From contig NC_015957.1 of NCBI RefSeq assembly GCF_000147815.2, forward strand, positions 8,742,001-8,806,000: DNA of 64,000 nucleotides, read 5' to 3'. This document shows positions 16,278 to 24,847 of the stretch, piece after piece; the stretch's first letter is position 1; the number at the start of each line of letters is the position of its first letter. The translations under genes were made by a program, and so were the position numbers. The stretch comes from Streptomyces violaceusniger Tu 4113. GTDB lineage: Bacteria > Actinomycetota > Actinomycetes > Streptomycetales > Streptomycetaceae. The notes under the pieces were generated by a model that was not told where the DNA came from, searched no databases, and saw only the letters and a list, made by a program, of their open reading frames with translations.

Positions 16278-17546
16278 GTGACCGACAACCGACCGCACCA
16301 CGACCTCACCGGTCCCACCACCACCGCCCCGCCCCTCATCCTCGGCCCCTCCATCGGCACCTCCCTCGCCGTCTGGGAGCCCCAGCTTCCCGCGCTAGCC
16401 CGCGCACACCGCGTGCTGCGCTGGGATCTGCCCGGCCACGGCCGCTCCCCCGCCGCGCTGCTGCCCGCCGACGGCTCGGCCACCATCGACGAGCTCGCCG
16501 CCCTCGTCCTCCGCCTCGCCGACGATCAGGGGTGGGAGCGGTTCGCGTACGCGGGCATCTCGATCGGCGGCGCGGTCGGGCTGTACCTCGCCGCCCACCA
16601 CCCCGACCGGGTGAGCTGTCTCTCCGTCGTCTGCTCCTCGGCCCGTTTCGGGGACCCCGCCGTCTGGCGTGAGCGGGCCGCGCTGGTGCGGGCCGAGGGG
16701 ACGGAGGCGATGGTGGCGAGCCGTCCGGGCACGTGGTTCTCGCACCGCTTCGCCCAATCCCCCGTCGGCGCTGCGCTGATCGAGGATCTGCGCGCCACGG
16801 ACCGTGCGGGCTACGCCGCCTGCTGCGACGTTCTCGCCGCGTACGACATGACGGCCGACCTGGAGAGGATCGCGGCGCCCACCCTCGTCGTGGCCGGTCG
16901 CGACGACCCCGCGACCCCGCCCGCGCACGCCCGCCGGATCGCGGACGCGGTGCCCGGCGCGAGTCTGCTGGAGATCGCCGGGGCGGCCCATCTGGCGGGC
17001 GTGGAGCGGCCGGAGGCGGTGACGGCGGCGCTGCTCGCCCACCTCACCAGCACGGCGCAGCCGCGGCCGGGTGACGACGCCTCCCGCCACACCACCGGGA
17101 TGGCGGTGCGCCGGGCCGTCCTCGGGGACGCGCATGTGGATCGCGCGGTGGCCCGGACGACCCCGTTCACCGCCCGCTTCCAGGACTTCATCACCCGCTA
17201 CGCATGGGGCGAGATCTGGACCGGCGACGGTCTGGACCGGCGGACCCGGAGCTGCATCACCCTCACCGCGCTGATCGCCCACGGCCATGACGCCGAGCTG
17301 GCCATGCACATCCGGGCCGCGCTCACCAACGGGCTGACCCGGGAGGAGATCGGCGAGGTGCTGCTGCAGTCGGCGATCTACTGCGGTGTCCCGGCGGCCA
17401 ACTCGGCCTTCGCCGCCGCCCAGCGCGTCTTCGACGAGCTCGACGCCGAGCGCGCCGCCGACTCCGACCCCGGCCCCGCCCCCGACCCCGACCCCGGCCC
17501 CGACCCCGACTCCGACTCCGACCCCGACCCCGACTCCGACAACTAA
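16278..17546 (+). CDS. pcaL: 3-oxoadipate enol-lactonase / 4-carboxymuconolactone decarboxylase fusion
   Basis: This 422-residue bifunctional protein has an alpha/beta hydrolase domain (about 1-260: nucleophile elbow YAGISIGGAVG, catalytic Asp in AGRDDPATP, His in GAAHLAGVERP). That is joined to a 4-carboxymuconolactone decarboxylase domain (about 285-395: ARTTPFTARFQDFITRYAWG, EIGEVLLQSAIYCGVPAAN). This PcaD-PcaC fusion is the usual actinomycete form. GTG 16278 with GGAG seven bases upstream is preferred over the much longer frame from 16047, which would translate the repeat element. The C-terminus is an unusual Asp-Pro repeat tail of about 25 residues. Confidence 0.92.
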   Translation: MTDNRPHHDLTGPTTTAPPLILGPSIGTSLAVWEPQLPALARAHRVLRWDLPGHGRSPAALLPADGSATIDELAALVLRLADDQGWERFAYAGISIGGAVGLYLAAHHPDRVSCLSVVCSSARFGDPAVWRERAALVRAEGTEAMVASRPGTWFSHRFAQSPVGAALIEDLRATDRAGYAACCDVLAAYDMTADLERIAAPTLVVAGRDDPATPPAHARRIADAVPGASLLEIAGAAHLAGVERPEAVTAALLAHLTSTAQPRPGDDASRHTTGMAVRRAVLGDAHVDRAVARTTPFTARFQDFITRYAWGEIWTGDGLDRRTRSCITLTALIAHGHDAELAMHIRAALTNGLTREEIGEVLLQSAIYCGVPAANSAFAAAQRVFDELDAERAADSDPGPAPDPDPGPDPDSDSDPDPDSDN

Positions 17547-17604
17547 GGTCCGTCTTCGAACTGATCTTGCCCGGATCAGGAAACGTCACGGGCCGCCTGC
17601 GGGC

Positions 17605-18249
17605 TCAGCCTTTGTTCGCCGGGGGCCCACACGTGATCGTGGGCCGATCCCGGCCCTCGGGCCGGGGCAGGACTGCCAGCGCGGTGTCCGCGATGCCGTG
17701 CAGGGCCTTGGGGTCCAGGCCGGCTTTGCCCACCGCCTCGATGCCGCGGAGCACCGCCAACAGCAGTGCCGCCAGATGCTCCGGGTCCGCGCCGTCGTCA
17801 ATGTCGCCGTTGCGTTGAGCGGCGGCAATCTCTCTCCGGAGCAGCGCCAGGAGTGCCGTCATGGTTTCGGCGGACCGGCTGCCGACCGTCGGGTCGTGTT
17901 GGGCCAGCTCGGCCGTGCCCTTGGCCAGCAGACACCCGCGGTGGTCGGTGTCGGCGGCGATGTTCGCCGCGATGAACTGCACGTACGCCGACAACCGGGC
18001 GAAGGCTTCTCCGTCCGGGGCGCCGGGCAGCCTCTGCTCGGCCTGTTCAACGATCGCGGTGCACCACTCATCGAAGACGCGATGGAACAGGGCGCTCTTG
18101 TCGCCGAATGCGCCGTAGAGACTGCCCTTGCCGAGGCCGGTCGCCTTGGCGATCTCGTCCATCCGCGTGCCCGCGTAGCCGGTCGCCCAGAACTGCTCTC
18201 GGGCCTGCTCAAGGACGCGGCGCTCGTCGAATTCTCGTGGTCGCGGCAT
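17605..18249 (-). CDS. TetR-family regulator
   Basis: This 214-residue protein has an N-terminal TetR helix-turn-helix (about 10-56; GTRMDEIAKATGLGKGSLYGAFGDKSALF is within it) followed by a helical ligand domain with the Cys-containing HRGCLLAKGTAELA stretch typical of the QacR/AcrR-like group. It is divergent from an SDR gene with a 31-bp dyad in the shared promoter region, a standard local repressor arrangement. The ligand is unknown, plausibly the SDR substrate. Confidence 0.88.
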   Translation of the reverse strand: MPRPREFDERRVLEQAREQFWATGYAGTRMDEIAKATGLGKGSLYGAFGDKSALFHRVFDEWCTAIVEQAEQRLPGAPDGEAFARLSAYVQFIAANIAADTDHRGCLLAKGTAELAQHDPTVGSRSAETMTALLALLRREIAAAQRNGDIDDGADPEHLAALLLAVLRGIEAVGKAGLDPKALHGIADTALAVLPRPEGRDRPTITCGPPANKG

Positions 18250-18275
18250 GGCTTCAGGCTACCTTTCTTGACTTG

Positions 18276-18306
18276 ATCGTCCATAACCGAGTAGGTTCTG
18301 GACGAT
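18276..18306. promoter_or_regulatory. TetR operator dyad overlapping the SDR promoter
   Basis: The arms ATCGTCCATAACC and GGTTCTGGACGAT match as an inverted repeat at 12 of 13 pairs around a 5-bp spacer. A promoter-like pair for the SDR gene overlaps it: TTGACT at 18268-18273 and TAGGTT at 18292-18297 with 18 bp between. Binding here would occlude the SDR promoter and, being only 27 bp from its own start codon, the tetR promoter. Confidence 0.8.
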
Positions 18307-18354
18307 GCATTCCACAACTGAAGGATTCGTCAGCCGGGTGCACTGCAGGAGAAG

Positions 18355-19068
18355 GTGGCCGTGATCACCGGGGGAAACAGCGGGATCGGGCTGGCCATCG
18401 CCCATCGTTTCGCTCAGGAAGGCGCGCGGGTCTTCCTGACCGGCCGCGACGCCGACCGCCTCGAAGCGGCGGTGAAGGAAATCGGTCCGGCGGCAACCGG
18501 CGTACGGGGCGATGTCACGGACCTGTCCGATCTGGACGCGCTCTACGCCCAGGTGCGTGAGCGGGCCGGGCGCATCGACGTGTTGGTCGCCAACGCCGGG
18601 ATCGTCGCAGACGCCGCGCTCGGTGCGCACACCGAGGAGAATGTCGATCTGACCCTGGCCGTCAACGTCAAGGGCACCCTGTTCACGGTCCAGAAAGCCC
18701 TCCCGCTGCTCGCGGCGGGCGCCTCGATCGTGGTCATCGGTTCGAGCAACAGCGTGCGCCCCAGCGAGGGGCTCGAGGTCTACAGCGCGTCGAAGGCGGC
18801 GCTACGCAATCTGGTACGGAACTGGGCCCGGCAGTCGCGAGAGCGCAAGTTCCGGGTCAACGTGCTCAGCCCGGGGGCCACGAGAACGCCCGGCTTGATG
18901 GGGGCCGCGGGGCCGATCATCGAGCAGGTCGTCGACGCCATCGTGCCCCTGGGCCGGCTGGCCGAACCCGAGGAGATAGCCTCGGCGGCCCTGTTCCTGG
19001 CCTCGGACGCCGCCTCGTTCATCACCGGCGCCGAGCTGTTCGCCGACGGCGGCCACGGCCAGATCTGA
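18355..19068 (+). CDS. Short-chain dehydrogenase/reductase
   Basis: This classical SDR (237 residues from GTG 18355) has TGGNSGIG near the N-terminus, NAG (about 81-83), a catalytic Ser in VVIGSSNS and YSASK (about 143-147). It ends in the FITGAELFADGGHGQI tail. The start is uncertain: AGGAG at 18347-18351 is only three bases from GTG 18355, and homologues usually have a few residues before the first strand. An in-frame non-canonical codon upstream (CTG 18343) is possible. It is divergent from, and probably repressed by, the TetR protein. Confidence 0.85.
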   Translation: MAVITGGNSGIGLAIAHRFAQEGARVFLTGRDADRLEAAVKEIGPAATGVRGDVTDLSDLDALYAQVRERAGRIDVLVANAGIVADAALGAHTEENVDLTLAVNVKGTLFTVQKALPLLAAGASIVVIGSSNSVRPSEGLEVYSASKAALRNLVRNWARQSRERKFRVNVLSPGATRTPGLMGAAGPIIEQVVDAIVPLGRLAEPEEIASAALFLASDAASFITGAELFADGGHGQI

Positions 19069-19294
19069 GCTGCTTCGTCGAAAGCGGCGGTGACGATACC
19101 CATCAGGCAGGACACGCGAGCACTGCCCCGCTTCCACGTCACCGCCGCCGATCTCGGCTACACCCCTACCTGCCTCACCGGTCTCATCGGCCAAGGCGGT
19201 CGGCAGACGGCCCCGGAGAGCAGCAACGCGATCGCCGCGCTGACCCAGACCGGCGCCGACGGCCGGCCGTCCCCACCCCCCACGTCGACTCAGC

Positions 19295-19320
19295 GTCACA
19301 TTCCGGTACCGAAAAGTGAC
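19295..19320. promoter_or_regulatory. 26-bp palindrome upstream of the ABC operon
   Basis: The site has the form GTCAC-n-TT-n-CGGTACCG-n-AA-n-GTGAC: 11 of 13 base pairs are symmetrical, with a perfect core CGGTACCG and perfect outer pentamers. It lies about 100 bp before the substrate-binding protein gene. It differs from the palindrome upstream of the linked GntR gene (23366-23380), so it may be bound by a different, unlinked regulator. The stretch 19069-19420 contains no convincing gene. Confidence 0.7.
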
Positions 19321-19420
19321 ATCCCTTCGCAACACCTCTGTCGTAATCCGCCTGCATCGTTGATCGTTGGGTCGTACGGAGACCGGGAACGGAGACCGGG
19401 AGACGAGGGGGCGCACGCCA

Positions 19421-20686
19421 ATGTCCATGAGCCGCCGAAGGCTGCTGGGTGCGGGTGGAGGGCTGGCCCTGACGGGGGCGCTGGCCTCCGCCTGCGGGTC
19501 GAACACCGGGCGGGACGGCGATGACCACGCCGGCCAGCCCGTGCTCGAGCAGTGGTACCACCAGTACGGCGAACCCGGCACCGAACAGGCCGTCAGGCGC
19601 TACGCCGACGCGTTCGACCAGGCCAACGTCCAGGTGCAGTGGCGGCCGGGCGCCTACGACCAACAGACCGCCGCCGCACTGCTCACCACGTCCGGTCCGG
19701 ACGTCTTCGAGGTCAACGGCCCGACGCTGGACCAGATCCAGGGCGGTCAGGTGGTCGACCTCACCGATCTCCTCAGCGAGGCCAAGGACGACTTCAACCC
19801 GGCCGTGCTCGCCCCGAAGACGTATCAGGGCAAGATCTGGGCCATTCCGCAGGTCATCGACACCCAGTTGCTCTACTACCGCAAGAGCATGCTGGAGGAC
19901 GCCGGGGTGGAGCCGCCGCGCACTCTCGACGCGCTGATCGACGCGGCGAAGAAGCTCACCACCAGGGACGTCAAGGGGCTCTTCCTGGGCAATGACGGCG
20001 GCCCCGGCGTCCTCGGCGGCACCCCGCTCAACGCCGCCGGGCTCACGCTGGTCACCGAGGACGGCGAGGTCGGCTTCGACGACCCGGCCGCCGCCCGGAC
20101 GCTCGGCAAGCTGCGTCAGCTCTACGCCGAGAAGTCGCTGCTGCTCGGGGCGCCCTCCGACTGGTCGGACCCGGCCGCGTTCACCCAGGGGCTCACCGCC
20201 ATGCAGTGGTCCGGGCTGTGGGCGCTGCCGCAGGTGAAGAAGGCGCTGGGGGACGACTTCGGGGTCCTGCCGTTCCCGCAGGACGGGGCGCACGGCGCGC
20301 CCGCGGTGCCGGTCGGCGCGTACGGGGCGGCGGTCAGCGCCCGGTCCCGGCACAAGGCGGTGGCGAAGGCGTATGTGAAGTGGCTGTGGGTGGAGCGGAC
20401 CGACTACCAGGAGGACTTCGCGCTCCGCTACGGCTTCCACATTCCCGCCCGGATCTCGCTGGCCACGAAGGCGGCCAAGCTGCGGCAGGGCGCGGCCGGT
20501 GAGGCGGTGCGCCACGTCACCGACCACGGCCATGCCGAGCCGCTGCTGTGGACCTCGGCGAGCAGGACGGCCTACCAGGACGCGCTCAGCCGGATCATCA
20601 AGGGCGGCGCCGACCCGGACGGCGAGCTGCGGTCGGTGGTCCGCAAGACCAAGGCCGAGCTGCGGCGCGTGCAGAAGAAGAACTGA
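19421..20686 (+). CDS. ABC transporter sugar-binding lipoprotein
   Basis: This 421-residue extracytoplasmic binding protein opens with SRRRLLGAGGGLALTGALAS followed by AC: a twin-arginine motif combined with a lipobox (lipidated Cys near residue 25), so it may be exported folded by Tat. The mature part resembles family 1 (UgpB/MalE-like) carbohydrate-binding proteins (GPDVFEVNGPTLDQI, LLYYRKSMLEDAGVEPPRTL). GAGGGGG precedes ATG 19421. It is first of a three-gene importer operon; no ATPase is encoded here, so a shared ATPase such as MsiK is probably used, as is common in Streptomyces. Confidence 0.88.
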   Translation: MSMSRRRLLGAGGGLALTGALASACGSNTGRDGDDHAGQPVLEQWYHQYGEPGTEQAVRRYADAFDQANVQVQWRPGAYDQQTAAALLTTSGPDVFEVNGPTLDQIQGGQVVDLTDLLSEAKDDFNPAVLAPKTYQGKIWAIPQVIDTQLLYYRKSMLEDAGVEPPRTLDALIDAAKKLTTRDVKGLFLGNDGGPGVLGGTPLNAAGLTLVTEDGEVGFDDPAAARTLGKLRQLYAEKSLLLGAPSDWSDPAAFTQGLTAMQWSGLWALPQVKKALGDDFGVLPFPQDGAHGAPAVPVGAYGAAVSARSRHKAVAKAYVKWLWVERTDYQEDFALRYGFHIPARISLATKAAKLRQGAAGEAVRHVTDHGHAEPLLWTSASRTAYQDALSRIIKGGADPDGELRSVVRKTKAELRRVQKKN

Positions 20687-21624
20687 TGCGGGGGCCGCTG
20701 ACCACCACACTGACACGCAAGCTGCTGGGCCCGCAGAACCGCCATCTGTGGTTCTGGATATTCGTCGGCCCCTTCGTCCTGGGGCTGACCCTCTTCACCT
20801 ATGTCCCGCTCGCCTGGAGCGTGTACCTCAGCTTCTTCGACGCGCACAACACCGTCTCGCCCACGGACTTCGTCGGCTTCGACGACTACACGGCGATGCT
20901 GGGCGACGACGCGTTCACCGGCAGCCTGGTGACCTTCCTGGTCTTCACGGCGTTCATCGTCCCGGCGACCTATGTGCTCTCGCTCGCGCTCGCGCTGATG
21001 GTCAACCGGCTGCGCTGGGCGCAGGGGTTCTTCCGGTCGGTGTTCTTCCTGCCGGTGGCGTGCTCGTATGTGGTGGCGGCGCTGATCTGGAAGATGTCGA
21101 TCTTCAACGGGGTGCGCTTCGGACTGGCCAACACCGTGCTGGACTGGTTCGGCGCCGATCAGATCGCCTGGCTGTCGACCACCGATCCGCCCTGGTACTG
21201 GCTGGTCATCGTGACCGTACGGCTGTGGCTGCAGGCGGGGTTCTACATGGTGCTGTTCCTGGCCGGGCTGCAGCGCATCTCGCCCCGGCTCTACGAGGCG
21301 GCGGCCGTGGACGGGGCGCGGCCGGGGTGGCAGGTGTTCCGCTACATCACCTTTCCGCAATTGCGGGCGACGTCGGTCGCGGTGGTGCTGCTGCTGGTGA
21401 TCAACGCGTTCCAGGCGTTCGACGAGTTCTACAACCTGCTGTCGGACTCGCGCGGCTATCCGCCGTATGCCCGTCCGCCGCTGGTCTACCTCTACTACAC
21501 GGCGCTGGGCCAGGGGCAGAACCTGGGCCTGGGCAGTGCGGGTGCGGTGATCCTGGCGCTGATCATCGCCGTGGTGACGGTGGTGCAGGCGCGGTGGTTC
21601 GGCCTGGGCCGGAAGGAGGACTGA
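20686..21624 (+). CDS. ABC sugar transporter permease (MalF-like)
   Basis: This 312-residue membrane protein has six hydrophobic segments and the EAA loop EAAAVDGARPGWQVFRYITF (about 203-222) that contacts the ATPase. It starts at ATG 20686, overlapping the stop of the binding-protein gene by one base. It is the first of the two inner-membrane subunits. Confidence 0.9.
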   Translation: MRGPLTTTLTRKLLGPQNRHLWFWIFVGPFVLGLTLFTYVPLAWSVYLSFFDAHNTVSPTDFVGFDDYTAMLGDDAFTGSLVTFLVFTAFIVPATYVLSLALALMVNRLRWAQGFFRSVFFLPVACSYVVAALIWKMSIFNGVRFGLANTVLDWFGADQIAWLSTTDPPWYWLVIVTVRLWLQAGFYMVLFLAGLQRISPRLYEAAAVDGARPGWQVFRYITFPQLRATSVAVVLLLVINAFQAFDEFYNLLSDSRGYPPYARPPLVYLYYTALGQGQNLGLGSAGAVILALIIAVVTVVQARWFGLGRKED

Positions 21625-22559
21625 TGCGCACTTCCCGTAGCGCTTCCCCGAGCACTCGCCGGAGCACGCGCGCGAGCAATCCCCCGAGCACTCGCCCGGG
21701 CGTCCCCCCGAACACGCGCGATGTCCGGGACGCCCTCGTCGGCGTGGGGCGCGCCGTGCGGCTGGTGCTGCTGCTCGCGCTGGCGCTGCTCTTCGTGATC
21801 CCCTTCTATCTCCTGGTGCGCAACGGTCTGTCGAGCGAGGCGGACATCACCTCGCCGCAGTGGCGGTTCTTCCCGAGCGAGCTGCACTGGTCCAACGTCC
21901 GCGAGTTGTTCGACGACCCCACTGTGCCGATGGCGCACGCGCTGCTCAACTCCTCGCTGATCGCGGTCCTCACCACCGTGGGCACCCTGCTGCTGGCCTC
22001 GCTCGCCGGATACGGCCTGGCCCGCATCCCGTACGCCTACGCCAATGTGGTCTTCTACTGGATCCTGGGCACCCTGATGGTCCCGGCGGCGGTCACCTTC
22101 GTGCCCAGCTTTGTGCTGGTCAGCTCGCTCGGCTGGGTGTCCACCCTGCGCGGTCTTGTGGTGCCGACGCTGTTCAGCGCGGTCGCGGCGTTCATCTTCC
22201 GCCAGTACTTCCTGGGCTTTCCGAGGGAGTTGGAGGACGCGGCGCGGGTGGACGGTCTTGGCTACTGGCGTACGTACTGGCGGGTCGTGGTGCCGAACTC
22301 CCGGCCGGTCTTCGCGGCGGTCGGCACGATCGTCTTCATCGGCGCCTGGAACTCCTTCCTGTGGCCGCTGGTCATCGGGCAGGACCGGGACGCGTGGACG
22401 GTGCAGGTGGCGCTGTCGACGTTCACCACCGCCCAGACCGTCAACATCCATGAGCTGTTCGTGGCGGCGGCGGTGTCGATCGTGCCGCTGCTGGTGGTCT
22501 TCCTCGTCCTCCAGCGTCATATCGTCGCGGGCGTCGAGCGCAGCGGCATCGACGACTGA
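21624..22559 (+). CDS. ABC sugar transporter permease (MalG-like)
   Basis: This 311-residue second permease has the EAA-type loop ELEDAARVDGLGYWRTYWRV (about 203-222) and closes the operon. ATG 21624 overlaps the previous stop. Its first 35 residues are a Ser/Thr/Arg/Pro repeat (STRRSTRASNPPSTRPG) before the first membrane helix, another tandem-expanded terminus. Confidence 0.9.
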   Translation: MRTSRSASPSTRRSTRASNPPSTRPGVPPNTRDVRDALVGVGRAVRLVLLLALALLFVIPFYLLVRNGLSSEADITSPQWRFFPSELHWSNVRELFDDPTVPMAHALLNSSLIAVLTTVGTLLLASLAGYGLARIPYAYANVVFYWILGTLMVPAAVTFVPSFVLVSSLGWVSTLRGLVVPTLFSAVAAFIFRQYFLGFPRELEDAARVDGLGYWRTYWRVVVPNSRPVFAAVGTIVFIGAWNSFLWPLVIGQDRDAWTVQVALSTFTTAQTVNIHELFVAAAVSIVPLLVVFLVLQRHIVAGVERSGIDD

Positions 22560-22565
22560 GACGGC

Positions 22566-23321
22566 TCATCCGGTGGCCGGGCCGCCGTCCGGGGGCGGGC
22601 CGCCATCCGGGGCCGGGCCGCCATCCGGGGCCGGGCCGCCATCCGGGGCCGGGCCGTACCGCCGCAGCCAGACCTCGGTCTGGGACAGATGCGAGGTGGC
22701 GGCCGCGGCGGCGGCCGCCGGATCGCGGGCGGCCACGGCGTTGATCAGCGCCTCATGGCCGAGGTCGCTGGCCAGCCGGATGGTGTCGGCCTCGGGGGCG
22801 CCGTAGATGCTGTAGTGACTGCCCCGGGCGCGCAGCACATCGGCGAGGGCGGCCAGCGCCTCATTGCCGCTCGCCTGGCACAGGGTGGAGTGGAACTCCC
22901 GGTCCAGCGCATGCCGTTCCGCCTCGTCCTCGGAGGCGGCCAGCCGCTTCTGCACCTCGCGCAGCCGGGCGAGAACCTGCTCGTCGGCACGGGCGGCGGC
23001 CAGCGCGGCGGCCTGGGCCTCCAGGGGGCGGCGTACGTCGAACAGCTCCAGCAGCCCGTCCAACGGCAGGACGTCCACGGTGGCGGCGAACCCGGCCAGC
23101 ATCTGCCCGGGGCGCAGCGCCGATACGAAGGTGCCGGCGCCGTGACGGGACTCCAGCATCCCGAGGGCGGCGAGCGAGCGCACGGCCTCGCGCAGCGAGC
23201 CGCGCGAGACGCCGAGCCGCGCGCAGAGCTCGGGCTCGGCGGGGAGCTGCCGGCCGGGCGCCAGCTCACCCTTGGCGATCATGGCGCGCAGCCCGTCCGC
23301 CGCCCCATCGGTCGCGGCCAT
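22566..23321 (-). CDS. GntR-family regulator, FCD subfamily
   Basis: This 251-residue protein has a winged helix (about 5-75; LCARLGVSRGSLREAVRSLAALG) and an FCD domain (LDREFHSTLCQASGNEALAAL, with conserved His residues). ATG 23321 has AGGAAGGGG seven bases upstream, and this shorter start leaves the palindrome at 23366-23380 outside the gene. The C-terminus carries four copies of PAPDGG/PPPDGG. It converges on the ABC importer operon (6 bp apart) and is a candidate regulator of it or of the divergent aminotransferase gene. Confidence 0.88.
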   Translation of the reverse strand: MAATDGAADGLRAMIAKGELAPGRQLPAEPELCARLGVSRGSLREAVRSLAALGMLESRHGAGTFVSALRPGQMLAGFAATVDVLPLDGLLELFDVRRPLEAQAAALAAARADEQVLARLREVQKRLAASEDEAERHALDREFHSTLCQASGNEALAALADVLRARGSHYSIYGAPEADTIRLASDLGHEALINAVAARDPAAAAAAATSHLSQTEVWLRRYGPAPDGGPAPDGGPAPDGGPPPDGGPATG

Positions 23322-23365
23322 CCGGCCACCCCTTCCTGCCCACCCGTTCCCGGCCGCCCGGCTCA

Positions 23366-23380
23366 AGTCATTAGATGACT
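23366..23380. promoter_or_regulatory. Palindromic operator upstream of the GntR gene
   Basis: AGTCAT-TAG-ATGACT is a perfect 6-bp inverted repeat around TAG, 45 bp upstream of the GntR start. FCD-type GntR regulators often bind short A/T-centred dyads like this next to their own gene. It also faces the divergent aminotransferase gene. Confidence 0.7.
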
Positions 23381-23470
23381 CCATGCTACCGGTCGGCTTC
23401 GTTACGCCCATTTTACGTCAAGGGCCTGTTCAGACCGGCGCGATCCCTCTACGGTTCCCGAAGCTCGACG

Positions 23471-23511
23471 AAGTCATCGGACAACTCGTCGGACAAGTCA
23501 TCGGACAACTC
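23471..23511 (+). repeat. Pair of 17-bp direct repeats in a divergent promoter region
   Basis: AAGTCATCGGACAACTC occurs at 23471-23487 and 23495-23511 (period 24 bp), with a partial unit GTCGGACAAGTC between them. Each unit contains AGTCAT, which is also the half-site of the dyad at 23366-23380. They may be extra binding sites controlling the aminotransferase start at 23545. Confidence 0.5.
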
Positions 23512-23544
23512 ACGCACCTCCCTCAGTCAACCAGGAAGGGACCC

Positions 23545-24690
23545 ATGACCGCCGCCCCGTCGCACTGGACGCTCGATCCCTCCGTCGCCCATCTCAACCA
23601 CGGCTCGTTCGGCGCCGTGCCGCGCACCGTTCAGGACGCCCAGCGGGCGTTGCGCGAGGAGATGGAGACCAACCCGGACGCGTGGTTCCGCGAGCTGCCC
23701 GAGCGGGTGGGCCGGGCGCGGGCCGCCGTGGCGCGGTTTCTGCGGGTCCCGGCGGATCACACCGCCCTGGTGCCCAACGCCAGCGCCGGGGTGAGCACCG
23801 TACTCGGCTCCCTGGCGCTTCCGCCCGACGCCGAGGTGCTGCTGACCGATCACACCTACGGCGCGGTGGCGATGGGCACGGCACGGGCCGCCGAGCGGGC
23901 CGGGGCCCGGGTGCGGACGCTGCACATCCCGCTGGAGGCCTCCGCCGAGGAGATCGCGGCCGTGGTCGAGGGGGCGCTGAGCGAGGCGACCGCGCTGGTG
24001 GTCGTGGACCAGATCACCTCGGCCACCGCCCGGCTCTTCCCCGTGGCGGAGATCGCCCGGCTCGCCCACGCCGTCGGGGCGAAGGTCCTGGTCGACGGCG
24101 CGCACGCGCCCGGCATGCTGGCCGATCCGGTCGGCCTGGCCGGGGCGGCCGACTTCTGGGTCGGCAATCTGCACAAGTGGTGCTGTGCGCCGCGCGGTAC
24201 GGCGGCGCTGGTCGCGCGCGGGCCCGACGCCCAGGACCTGTGGCCGCTCACCGACTCCTGGGGCACCCCGGACCCGTTCCCGCGACGCTTCGACGTCCAG
24301 GGCACCTTGGACTTCACCGCCTGGCTCGCGGCGCCGCGCTCGCTGGAGTTCATCGAGGAGACGTACGGCTGGGACGCCGCCCGCGAGCGGATGTCCAAGC
24401 TGGCCGAGGTGGCCCAGGGGCTGCTGGCCGACGCCCTGGGCGCGGACCTGACCGCCGTCGGGGGCAGTGAGGCCCCGGCGATGCGGCTGGTCCCGCTGCC
24501 CGCCGGTCTCGCCGCCGACCACGAGGCCTCCCATGTGCTGCAGCGCGCGATCGCGGCCGACACCGGCTGCGAGACCGCGATCACCTCCTGGGACGGGCGG
24601 GGCTTCCTGCGGCTCTCGGCCCATCTCTACAACACCGTCTCCGACTACGAGCGACTGGCCGAGCGCCTCCCCGGAGTGCTCAGGGCCTAA
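23545..24690 (+). CDS. Class V aminotransferase, isopenicillin-N-epimerase type
   Basis: This 381-residue PLP enzyme has the N-terminal LNHGSFGAVPRTV motif, Asp and His in VDGAHAPGM, and the Schiff-base Lys in NLHKWCCAPRG (about residue 211). It resembles the isopenicillin-N epimerase/cysteine-desulfurase-like branch, which covers epimerases, lyases and aminotransferases, so the reaction is open. There is no beta-lactam pathway nearby. GGAAGGG precedes ATG 23545. It is transcribed away from the GntR gene. Confidence 0.82.
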   Translation: MTAAPSHWTLDPSVAHLNHGSFGAVPRTVQDAQRALREEMETNPDAWFRELPERVGRARAAVARFLRVPADHTALVPNASAGVSTVLGSLALPPDAEVLLTDHTYGAVAMGTARAAERAGARVRTLHIPLEASAEEIAAVVEGALSEATALVVVDQITSATARLFPVAEIARLAHAVGAKVLVDGAHAPGMLADPVGLAGAADFWVGNLHKWCCAPRGTAALVARGPDAQDLWPLTDSWGTPDPFPRRFDVQGTLDFTAWLAAPRSLEFIEETYGWDAARERMSKLAEVAQGLLADALGADLTAVGGSEAPAMRLVPLPAGLAADHEASHVLQRAIAADTGCETAITSWDGRGFLRLSAHLYNTVSDYERLAERLPGVLRA

Positions 24691-24725
24691 GCGGCCTCGA
24701 TGAAGTCCGGTGCGGTTCGGGTGCA

Positions 24726-24774
24726 CCCCGAAGGGGCGCGGGGAACTGCGCGACCAGCCACGACACAGCCGCGG
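24726..24774. repeat. Common Streptomyces intergenic word
   Basis: The stretch CCCCGAAGGGGCGCGGGGAA followed by CTGCGCGACCAGCCACGA and GCCGCGG matches a motif I recognise as recurring between many Streptomyces genes. It sits between the aminotransferase and permease genes. The palindromic CCCCGAAGGGG core could act as a short terminator or attenuator hairpin. Only one clear copy is in this window. Confidence 0.55.
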
Positions 24775-24847
24775 ATGAACGACCGCACCTCGCGGCACTT
24801 CCCGCGGAGCGCTTACGCAAGGGCCCAGCGAAGGAGTGACCACCGCC

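Noticed and set aside
19090..19524. 144-codon ORF before the binding-protein gene
   Set aside because: It runs across the 26-bp palindrome into the lipoprotein gene in another frame, with biased Pro/Ser/Arg composition.
23471..23511. Extension of the aminotransferase through the DEVIGQLVGQVIGQ-like repeat
   Set aside because: Family members start near MTAAPSHWTLDPSVAHLNHG, and GGAAGGG lies before ATG 23545; the repeat is more likely regulatory.
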